A DNA stretch of 64,000 bases from contig CAILMI010000020.1 of assembly GCA_903835255.1 (NCBI GenBank), positions 1-64,000 of the forward strand. The letters run 5' to 3'. How positions within the stretch are numbered: the stretch's first letter is position 1; each line of letters opens with the position of its first letter. This document shows positions 34,003 to 42,300 of this stretch, one piece after another. Below the pieces are notes generated by a model. The model searched no databases. It saw only the letters and a program-made list of their open reading frames with translations, and had not been told where the DNA came from. This stretch comes from an uncultured Verrucomicrobia subdivision 3 bacterium. GTDB lineage: Bacteria > Verrucomicrobiota > Verrucomicrobiia > Limisphaerales > UBA11358. Both the position numbers and the translations under genes were made by a program.

Positions 34003-34965
34003 ATGAAGCGCGTTTGGGTTCTTGGCGCAGGCGGCATGCTGGGATCGGCCTTAACGAAGAAATTAGGCCACCTGGGTACAACTCTCCACCAATGCAATTA
34101 TACGTTTGATTGGAGAAACCCAGTGCGTATTGCAGCCCAGTTCAGTGGGGCGGTGCAGGAATTCACGGCTGGGCTTTCCGGGGCGGACAACTGGGAGATT
34201 TACTGGGCGGCGGGCGTGAGCTCCATGGGCAGCAATAAGGCGGATATGGATACTGAAACAGCCGTCTTGGAAACTTTCTTAGCCTTGCTACGGGACCCTA
34301 TACAAGCGAGCAAGGCCTCAGGCGTGATCGGTTTTGCCAGCTCGGCCGGCGCGCTTTATGCGGGCTGCCCGGATTTTGAGATCACAGAAGACTCCGTGAC
34401 GACTGCCGCAAACGACTACGCCAGGACCAAGTTAGAGCAGGAGCAGATGCTCGAAGGCTTCATATCGGCGGTCGACAGAGCCCAGCTGCTGATTGCCCGC
34501 TTTTCAACCCTGTACGGACCCGGGCAGGCGTCCGGCAAACGGCAGGGTTTACTGTCCCATATTGCCCGGTGCGCAATCAGGCATCAGCCCGTCGAGATTT
34601 TCGTGCCTCTGGATACGTCGAGAGATTACCTGTATGTCGATGACGCGGCCATTGACTTCATTGCATCGGGAAGGAGTTTATCAGGCCAAGGCGGAAGGCG
34701 GCTCATAAAGATTATCGCGGCTGAGCGCAGCGTCACGATTTCCGAGATCGTCTCGACGTTCAACAGACTAAGTAAGAAGAGGCTGCGGATCGTGTCCACC
34801 CGAAATACCTTGTCAAATCTGTATGCAGGAAGAGTGAGCTATCGATCCAAGGTGCCCCTCGCTACTGGCGCCGAATTCAAAAAACACACACTGGTCGAAG
34901 GGGCGGCGATACTCTTGCGCGCTGAGCTCATGGATTATATTGCGAACCCACAAAAAAGCTCATGA
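34003..34965 (+). CDS. NAD-dependent epimerase/dehydratase (extended SDR)
   Basis: 320 residues. N-terminal nucleotide motif VWVLGAGGMLGSALTKKLG, an active-site region with SSAGALYAG and the YARTKLEQEQML Tyr-x3-Lys pair, and a substrate-side FSTLYGPGQASG. Likely makes or modifies a nucleotide sugar for the neighbouring transferase; the exact sugar is not inferable. The ATG follows the GT2 stop immediately (TGAATG), and its own stop overlaps the methyltransferase start. Confidence 0.82.
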   Translation: MKRVWVLGAGGMLGSALTKKLGHLGTTLHQCNYTFDWRNPVRIAAQFSGAVQEFTAGLSGADNWEIYWAAGVSSMGSNKADMDTETAVLETFLALLRDPIQASKASGVIGFASSAGALYAGCPDFEITEDSVTTAANDYARTKLEQEQMLEGFISAVDRAQLLIARFSTLYGPGQASGKRQGLLSHIARCAIRHQPVEIFVPLDTSRDYLYVDDAAIDFIASGRSLSGQGGRRLIKIIAAERSVTISEIVSTFNRLSKKRLRIVSTRNTLSNLYAGRVSYRSKVPLATGAEFKKHTLVEGAAILLRAELMDYIANPQKSS

Positions 34966-35666
34966 GGACACAACAGGAATTCGATGCGCACGCCAAGGAA
35001 TACACCGAAGTGCTGGATGGGAGCCTTGGCTTTTCCGGGGAGGACTCAGCCTACTTTGCGGAATACAAGATCCGGGATCTGCACCGCGAATTGACAGAAC
35101 AAGGTGCGGACACCAGCGCACGCCTGCGACTTCTTGATTTTGGTTGCGGGGTGGGAACCTCCATGCCCTATGCACGCCGGCACTTTGCCAGAGCCGAGCT
35201 GCTGGGCGTGGACGTCTCCGAACAGAGTCTGGATCTGGCCCGCTCGCGGCATGGCAATCTCGCCAGGTTTCTCCTGATGACCGGGGATGCACTGCCCGCA
35301 GAGGCCGCCGCTGTTGATGCGGCATATGCTATGTGCGTCTTCCACCACGTGGACGAATCAAGGCATGTCGACCTTTTGTCCAAAGTGCGGACCCGTCTTA
35401 ATCCGGGCGGCATGCTGATAGTGTATGAGCACAACCCATTTAACCCGCTGACCCGGCGCGTTGTAAACCACTGTCCGTTCGATGAGAATGCAAAGTTGAT
35501 CCGTGCATCAGTCATGGCCAAACGCTATCGAGATTCAGGATTCAAGGATGTGAAGGTTAAATATCGGGTCTTCTTCCCCCGGTTCCTGAAGGCGCTGCGC
35601 TTTGCCGAAGGCCTGCTGTCAGGACTGCCTCTGGGAGGTCAGTATTATGTTCGCGGTGTTGCCTAA
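34962..35666 (+). CDS. Class I SAM-dependent methyltransferase
   Basis: 234 residues. SAM-binding motif LLDFGCGVGTSMPYARRHF, then LLGVDVSEQSLDLARSR, GDALP and AAYAMCVFHHVDESRHVDLL, the Methyltransf_11 pattern. The C-terminal part (FPRFLKALRFAEGLLSGLPL) may contact membrane or substrate. The start overlaps the SDR stop (ATGA, 34962-34965), completing a three-gene polysaccharide or lipid-sugar modification module. Confidence 0.82.
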   Translation: MRTQQEFDAHAKEYTEVLDGSLGFSGEDSAYFAEYKIRDLHRELTEQGADTSARLRLLDFGCGVGTSMPYARRHFARAELLGVDVSEQSLDLARSRHGNLARFLLMTGDALPAEAAAVDAAYAMCVFHHVDESRHVDLLSKVRTRLNPGGMLIVYEHNPFNPLTRRVVNHCPFDENAKLIRASVMAKRYRDSGFKDVKVKYRVFFPRFLKALRFAEGLLSGLPLGGQYYVRGVA

Positions 35667-35926
35667 TGTAAGAAATTCTTTTCTTTTTCTCAATAGGCAG
35701 GCTCCGGTGGTCACTGGGAGGGCAAAAATAGGGGCGCCCTGGTTCCTACACACTGTTGTATTCCGCCGCCAGCAGCCCCTGTTTAGAGACCACCCAGCGT
35801 GCCGCACCGCGGATTGACTGCTTCGTTGTTGAGTATTAATATTTTTTTCTTTTAATCTGACAGGCCTGCGCCGTAACATCACCAATCAATGTTCCATCCT
35901 ATTTAGATGCAACATATGATGTCAAA

Positions 35927-36058
35927 ATGCGCAAACGAAACCTGTCCGCCCACCAAAAGAAAATCCGGAATTTCACCGTTTTTTTTGTCGTGCTGGCGAT
36001 GGTTTCAACGGCGCTGCTTTTATGGGTCGTCAATTTGCTGGGAAATCATAGGCGCTGA
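35927..36058 (+). CDS. 43-residue single-helix membrane mini-protein
   Basis: Small frame starting MRKRNLSAHQKKIRNFT, a strongly basic N-terminus, then one hydrophobic helix VFFVVLAMVSTALLLWVVNLL and the short tail GNHRR. The inside-positive, single-span layout argues for a real membrane mini-protein, but no homologue can be checked here. It stands alone between the methyltransferase and the MFS gene; the flanks (35667-35926, 36059-36273) show nothing else. Confidence 0.45.
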   Translation: MRKRNLSAHQKKIRNFTVFFVVLAMVSTALLLWVVNLLGNHRR

Positions 36059-36273
36059 CCCTCAGGGCACGCCCCCAGTCTCCGGCGTCCGGCCCTAATC
36101 AGTCAGGGCGGTGGCGTGCGCCAAACCCATTAATCCAATGGGGTTGAACGCGTGGCAAGTGTGGAAGCGGTGCGGCTGAATGATCCGCCGGCGCAAGAGG
36201 GCGGCAACCCCTCGCGCCGCCGAGGCCAACCCATCGCGGCGTCCCCGGTTGATCGCCCCCCGGCACCCATCGC

Positions 36274-36308
36274 AAAAAAACCGGAGACCCGATTGGGCGC
36301 TCCGGTTT
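36274..36308 (-). terminator. Rho-independent terminator of the MFS transporter gene
   Basis: Read on the minus strand, 39 bases after the MFS stop: AAACCGGAG, a 13-base loop, CTCCGGTTT and a run of T. Nine-base perfect arms. Confidence 0.85.
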
Positions 36309-36346
36309 GGGGACTGGATCCAGAATGGGATCCTGACTTTGACGGG

Positions 36347-37897
36347 CTATTGCTTGTCCAACGACACCGGCCGGTAGCCGCCCCGGGATTTAAAATAGAA
36401 TATCAGCGCCAGAAAGCAGGCGAGCATGGCTGCGGGGAAAAGGGCCATCTTGCCCAGCGCACTGAACTGTCCGGTGACGGTCGCCGTCTTGATCGCCGCC
36501 TGCGCCGCATCCTCCGTCACCGCCGCGCTTTTAACCGGATCAATCGCTTGGTAGGCTCCCAGCAGATAATTTTTCTGCACGGTCACCGACTGATAGATGG
36601 CCGGATGGCTCGCCTGCAATTGATGCGTGGCGGAGGTCTCCTGCAAATAGCCGATGAAGGGAAATCCCAAAATGCCGACCGCCAGCATCCCGATGCCGCC
36701 CATGGCGTTGAGCGTCAGCGCACCGCCTTTCGGACATTGCTCGCTGGTAAGGCCCAGCATTGTCGGCCAGAAAAACGTCTTGCCCACGGCGTAGAGCGTG
36801 GCAGCGGCGAAGATGACGCCCATGCCGGCGCCGTTAGTTTTGGAGAGGGCGGCCAGGCCGACCGCCGCCAGCGCGGCGCAGGTGGCAAGTAATCCCAGCG
36901 GCGACAGCCGGTGGATGATCGGGCCGGCGCAAAACCGCAGCCCCATCATAATGGCCGAGGTGTAAACCAGCACCCAGGCCGGATTATTCCCCGCCGCCTT
37001 CATCGGCTCCTCCATCAGCGAACTGATCCAGCCGTCCGTGCCGATTTCAGTCGTCGCCAGCGGCATCATGATCAGGATGAGAACCCCGAGAATGCCGCGT
37101 CCCAATGATTTGGTAAGGAGCAGAAAGATCACCACCACGGCCCCCGTCAGGCCCCAGACGACCGTGGAACTCCAGGCGAACACCTGTCCGAGTTGGGCGA
37201 ATACCAGCCCGAAGCCCACCAGCGCGCCAAAGGCGCCCAGCTCCTTGAGCATGGCCAGATAACCGATCCCGGCCTGCTCCCGCTCGCTTTTCGGGAATTT
37301 CAAACCGATCAACAGGAACACAAAAATGAATGCCGGGATTAAAATCAGACCGAGCGAGAGGCGCCAGTCGGTGCAGGTCGCCAGCGCGATGGTGCACAGC
37401 CCGCCCAGCACCAGCCCGGCCGGCCAGCCCGCATGCAGAATGTTCAGCCACTTGGTCTTGTCCTTGTGGAATAGGGTGGCCACCACCGGATTGATGTAGG
37501 CCTCCACCGTGCCATTGCCCAGGCCCAGAATGATGCTGCCCCAGTAGAGCAGCTGATAGCCGCGGTGCTGCCCCGCAATCAGAGCGTCGCCGGTCACCCC
37601 GTGAATCGCGCCGTAAGCGGCAAACGCCATCGCCGCATAAATGAGATAGCACACGAAGGAAAACATCATGGCCACCTTGTAGCCGATGCGGTCGATAAAA
37701 AGGCTGAAGAGGATGATGCTCGCGCCAAAGGGCCAGATGCCCGCCCCCTGGAGCTCGCCCACTGAAACTTTGTCCAGCCCGAAGTCGGTGACGAACTGGC
37801 CGCCGCAGAGAATCATGCGGCTGATGAAGGCATAGCTGGTGGTGATCAGGGCGATAAAACAGCCCCAGAATAATATCTTGTCGTTTCGGTTGTTCAT
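36347..37897 (-). CDS. MFS transporter
   Basis: 516 residues with about 12-14 membrane helices. The first helix starts LFWGCFIALITTSYAFISRM; the cytoplasmic loop FIDRIGYKVAMM matches the MFS loop 2-3 pattern (GxxxD/R-x-GxK). A soluble insert sits before the last helix (about 425-475, QETSATHQLQASHP to KTATVTGQFS). FucP/sugar-porter-like layout; substrate not inferable. GGAG precedes the ATG. Its promoter region has a two-site inverted repeat (37914-37954), and a terminator follows the gene. Confidence 0.82.
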   Translation of the reverse strand: MNNRNDKILFWGCFIALITTSYAFISRMILCGGQFVTDFGLDKVSVGELQGAGIWPFGASIILFSLFIDRIGYKVAMMFSFVCYLIYAAMAFAAYGAIHGVTGDALIAGQHRGYQLLYWGSIILGLGNGTVEAYINPVVATLFHKDKTKWLNILHAGWPAGLVLGGLCTIALATCTDWRLSLGLILIPAFIFVFLLIGLKFPKSEREQAGIGYLAMLKELGAFGALVGFGLVFAQLGQVFAWSSTVVWGLTGAVVVIFLLLTKSLGRGILGVLILIMMPLATTEIGTDGWISSLMEEPMKAAGNNPAWVLVYTSAIMMGLRFCAGPIIHRLSPLGLLATCAALAAVGLAALSKTNGAGMGVIFAAATLYAVGKTFFWPTMLGLTSEQCPKGGALTLNAMGGIGMLAVGILGFPFIGYLQETSATHQLQASHPAIYQSVTVQKNYLLGAYQAIDPVKSAAVTEDAAQAAIKTATVTGQFSALGKMALFPAAMLACFLALIFYFKSRGGYRPVSLDKQ

Positions 37898-37913
37898 GTA
37901 GAGAACTCCATAC

Positions 37914-37954
37914 TCTCGAGGAATAAAAATCTGTCAACGGCAAAACTCGAGAGA
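37914..37954 (-). promoter_or_regulatory. Paired CTCGAG operator-like sites upstream of the MFS gene
   Basis: CTCTCGAG (37914-37921) and its inverse CTCGAGAG (37947-37954) lie 33 bp apart centre to centre, about three helical turns, just upstream of the ATG at 37897. Each contains the palindrome CTCGAG. This fits a dimeric repressor binding two sites, or a leader hairpin. The rest of 37955-38283 shows no gene. Confidence 0.5.
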
Positions 37955-38283
37955 ATCGGTGCCTCTGTGAGCCTTTTTAAAAATGGGGCGGCACGCCTCT
38001 TTGCCTGCCGATCGAGGGCGGTATCATCTTGCCGCCTGGCCCCCCGGGGGGCGATTTCGAGAGCTCACGAATGCATCGAGTGCGCTCGATTGGCACGCGG
38101 GTTTTCCAACGGGCGAGCCGCACCGGTTTCACAGCGGGCCGGGCGCCTGCCGCTACAAAGACCGGGCAAGATTTGTGCCGCTCCGTAGCGTCCCTTGGCA
38201 GTTCATTCTGATGGCCGGGTTCCGGTTCAAACGTCCGCTGGAATAATCTTGGTCGCCGGGGGAGAGCGTTCTAGCATGAGCGC

Positions 38284-38763
38284 ATGGTACATGTTGGCAT
38301 TGGCTATGACGTTCATCAATTGGTCGCCGGGCGTAAGCTCGTCTTGGGCGGCGTCGAGATTCCGCACGCGAAGGGCTTGGACGGCCATTCGGATGCCGAC
38401 GCGCTCATGCACGCCATCTGCGATGCCGTGCTCGGGGCGATCGGCGAGGAGGACATCGGCCATTTTTTCCCGAACACCGATCCGCGCTGGAAGGGCGTGC
38501 CGAGCCGGATTTTTCTTGAGGAAGCGGCAAAGCAAGTGGCTCGCCGCGGCGGAAAGATTGTGAACGTGGACGCCACGCTCATCGCGCAGGAGCCCAAGAT
38601 TTACCCGCACATTGCCGAGATGAAAAAGTGCATCGCCGCCGCACTCGGCGTCACCGAAAAACAAATTGGCGTCAAGGCCACCACCAACGAGCTGATGGGA
38701 TTCATTGGCCGTGAAGAAGGCATTGCCGCCATGGCCGTGGCAGGAGTCCACCTCCCGGATTAA
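38284..38763 (+). CDS. ispF: 2-C-methyl-D-erythritol 2,4-cyclodiphosphate synthase
   Basis: MEP-pathway enzyme that forms the cyclic diphosphate on the way to isoprenoids; trimeric, zinc-dependent, 159 residues. Seen: HVGIGYDVHQL (Asp and His zinc ligands), LGGVEIPHAKGLDGHSDADA, GEEDIGHFFPNTDPRWKG, NVDATLIAQEPKI and KATTNELMGFIGREEGIAA. Normal length. No ispD beside it. Followed 85 bp later by a small conserved gene on the same strand. Confidence 0.96.
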   Translation: MVHVGIGYDVHQLVAGRKLVLGGVEIPHAKGLDGHSDADALMHAICDAVLGAIGEEDIGHFFPNTDPRWKGVPSRIFLEEAAKQVARRGGKIVNVDATLIAQEPKIYPHIAEMKKCIAAALGVTEKQIGVKATTNELMGFIGREEGIAAMAVAGVHLPD

Positions 38764-38848
38764 GTTCCGCTCCACGGACCGAGGCCTTCAGAAGTTCCCG
38801 CACAACGAGCCCGGCTGCCGGACTCACAATACCGCATCCACTAAAAAT

Positions 38849-39121
38849 ATGGCCGCCAAAGCAGAAATCAGCTGGAAACGGGTGACCGAGGACGGCGCCA
38901 AGCTGCAGGTTTACGTTCAGCGCGTGAAGCGCGAGTGGAAATTCTTCCACCGCGCCAAGCGTTTTGACAACTGGATGCCAGTCGCCGAGCCGCCGCTGGA
39001 GGACTGGCTGGAATTGCTGGATGCCGTTCAGCGGCTCATCACGCGCCGCCGCTACATGCCCGACGACGAGGAGTTTCTGCGTCGCCAGATCCGCGAACGC
39101 TTTCCCGACGCGGGCGTTTAA
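38849..39121 (+). CDS. Small conserved hypothetical protein
   Basis: 90 residues from ATG 38849: AEISWKRVTEDGAKLQVYVQ, then RVKREWKFFHRAKRFDNWMP, PPLEDWLELLDAVQRLITRR and a C-terminal EEFLRRQIRERFPD. Highly charged, probably mostly helical after an N-terminal strand pair. No known domain recognised. An upstream in-frame extension to 38705 overlaps ispF and is unlikely. Its stop is followed one base later by a family C repeat. Confidence 0.65.
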   Translation: MAAKAEISWKRVTEDGAKLQVYVQRVKREWKFFHRAKRFDNWMPVAEPPLEDWLELLDAVQRLITRRRYMPDDEEFLRRQIRERFPDAGV

Positions 39122-39122
39122 G

Positions 39123-39172
39123 CCGGTACCCTGCAGTCCGAATAAACGCCAAGGCGCTAGGACGCCAAGGGG
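39123..39172 (+). repeat. Stop-codon-adjacent repeat, family C, copy 3
   Basis: Starts one base after the TAA of the 38849 gene: CCGGTACCCTGCAGTCCGAA, then TAAACGCCAAGGCGCTAGGA and CGCCAAGG. Matches 25557-25608 closely. Confidence 0.8.
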
Positions 39173-39385
39173 ATCAACCAATCACGAGGAGATTCTGCTG
39201 CAATGCCTCGGATTTTAGCCGGCTTTTCAACTCCACTGGAGGGTTCCGATTGAGCGCCGCACCCTTCATACTGCAGGGAATAGCACTGCTCCAGAGGTGG
39301 GTGGGGCGTCGTCGATTTCGCAGGTTCAAAAAAAGCAAAAAACTTGTGGAAAACCCCCTGCGGTGGTAGCATCTCCCAATCTAAA

Positions 39386-42300
39386 ATGAGAATTTATTCG
39401 CATCGACGGGCCATTTTTTTGCCAATCCTGGCCGCTTTAATCCATTTTACAATCCTTCCCCTTGGGGCCGCCCCTTACCATCTGACGGACTTGGGGGTTC
39501 TTAATGAGGTGGCGGGTGCCACCAATGCAACCCTCAGCGGTATCAACCTCGGCGGTCAGGTGGTAGGCATCTCTGCCAGCAATCAGTTTTATCGGTCCTT
39601 CGTTTATAACGGCACCCGGACGGATCTGGGCAGTCTTGGCGGGACGAACTGTTACGCCCAGGGCATTAATCTCTCGAACATCATCTGCGGGACATCGATA
39701 AACTCCAACGGATTTGACCGTGCTTTTCGGTGGCAAACCAACGGGATGACCGACTTGGGTGTGCTGGGCGCTGGCCATTACAGCGAAGCCTTTGATATCA
39801 ATACCGCCGGCCAGATCACGGGTGACTCCTCAACCGATGCTAATGATAGCATTTTTCACGCTGTGCGGTTTGAGTCCGGCAGCACCAATAAAACGGATAT
39901 CGGCAAGCTCCTGCCCACCGGTTGGGACTACAGCGTCGGCTTCGGCATCAATGCATCCGGTCAGGTGGTGGGGCTGGCCATCGATTATAATTTGGAGTTT
40001 TACTATGCATTTTTTTATACTAACGGGCCAAACATTACTATTCTCGGAGATTTCACCAGCAGTGGCACCGCCGGGAATTATGGATCCGAGGCCAATTCCA
40101 TCAATTCAAACGGACAGATTGTGGGAGATGCGAATGACATAAACTATATTACTCACGCCTTCCGCTGGGTGCCGGGTGCCACCAATGGAGTGTCGGTCAA
40201 TCGGCAGATGATTGATCTGGGCACGCTCGGGGGCACCTATAGCAAGGCCAGCTGCATTAATAACAGCAATGTGGTGGTGGGGACGGCCTCCATTGCTGGC
40301 GACGTGGCAAACCACGCCTTTGTGGCCGTCAGCAATACCCTGGTGGACTTGAACACGCAGTTGGATGATGGCAGCAGCAACAGCTGGGTCCTGGTTGCAG
40401 CCGAGTCGATCAATGACTATGGCCAGATTGTTGGCACAGGAACGACCAATGGGGTGCTCCACGGTTTTCTGCTGACCCCGGACCAGCCCGTGATCACCAG
40501 CCCTCCGTCGGGTCTCATGGTGGTTGCCGGCAGCAATGCTACTTTGAATGTGGGCGTGATCGGCAGCACTCCGGCCTATCAATGGCGCTTCAACGGCACC
40601 AATCTCAGCGGGTCCACTGCAAGCTTTCTGACCATCTCCAACTTTCAATCCGCCAATGCGGGCAACTATGACGTGGTCATCACCAACGTCTATGGCGCGG
40701 TCACGAGCTCGGTCGCGATAGTGGGGCTGGCGGGGCCGCCCAGCATCCTGACCCAGCCGGCTGGCACCAATCTCACGGCGTTTGGAACCAGTGCGAGTTT
40801 CACGGTCGGAGCCAGCGGCTCGTCGCCGCTGGCGTATCAGTGGCGCTTTAATGGCACCAACCTCAGCGGGGCCATCACCAACCCCTTCGTGATTCGCAGC
40901 GCCCAAGCCACCAATGCGGGCAACTACGACGTCGTGATCACCAATGCGTACGGCAGTATCACCAGCGCGGTGGCCGTCCTGACCTTGAATTTTCTGCCGA
41001 GCATTACCAATCAGCCGGTCTCCACCAACATGACGAGCCTGCCTGGGAACGCGGTTTTCAGGGTGGGCGCCACTGGCACGGCGGTCTTGGCCTATCAATG
41101 GCGCTTTAACAGCAATGAAATTACCGGTGCAATCTCAAACGTGCTGACCCTCATCAATGCGCGGGCGACCAATGTGGGCTTTTATGACGTGATCGTGACC
41201 AATAATTTTGGTGCCGTGACCAGTGCCGTGGCTTCGCTGACCGGCAACTTCCCGCCGAGCATCACCAATCAGCCATCGAGCGCAGTAGTGCTTCTTTCCA
41301 ACAGCGCCACGTTCGTTGTGGGTGCCAGCGGCAATGCGCTGGGTTACCGTTGGCGGTTCAACGGGGCCAATATCAGCGGGGCCAACACCAACCCCCTGGT
41401 GATTCCGATCGCCCAGGCCAGTAATGCCGGGAACTATGATGTCGTGGTGACTAATACTTATGGGAGCATCACCAGCGCGGTGGTCTCTCTGACCGTGAAC
41501 GTGCCGGTCCAGATCACCAACCAACCCGTTGCCGCCGCGGTGGTGGTTTCCAGCAATGCCACGTTCACGGTGGGCGTCAGCGGCACGGCGCCGATTCTCT
41601 ATCAATGGCGCTTCAATGGCGGCGCAATTTCAGGGGCGACCTCGAACGTGTTCGCGGTGATTGCCGCCCAAGGCACCAATGCCGGCAACTATGACGTGAT
41701 CGTGACCAATAACTTCGGTGCGGTGACCAGCTCCATCGCCACCCTGACCGTGAACTTCCCGCCGAGCATCACCAACCAACCGGTCAGCACCAACATGACG
41801 GTCCTGCCCGGAAACGCGGAGTTCAGGGTGGGGGCCAGCGGCACGGCGACGCTGGCCTATCAATGGCGCTTCAATAGCAATGCGATTGCCGGCGCGGTTT
41901 CAAATGTGCTGATCATCCCCAACGCCCAAGTGACGAATGCCGGCTCCTATGATGTCATTGTAACGAACAATTACGGCGCCGTGACCAGTGTGGTCGCCAC
42001 TTTGACCGGGAACTTCCCGCCGAGTATCACGACCAATCCGGCCAGCACGAATCTCACGTCGTTTGGCAGTCGGGCGGCTTTCTCGGTGGGCGCCACCGGT
42101 CCGGCGCCGCTGGCGTATCAATGGCGGTTCAATGGGTCCAGCCTCAGCGGGGGCACCACCAATCCCCTGGTCATTCCGAGCGCGCAGGCCACCAATGCCG
42201 GCGACTATGATGTTGTTATCATCAACAACTTTGGAGCGGTGACCAGTTCGGTCGCCGCCCTGACCTTGAACTTCAAACCGGTGATCACCAATCCACCCGT

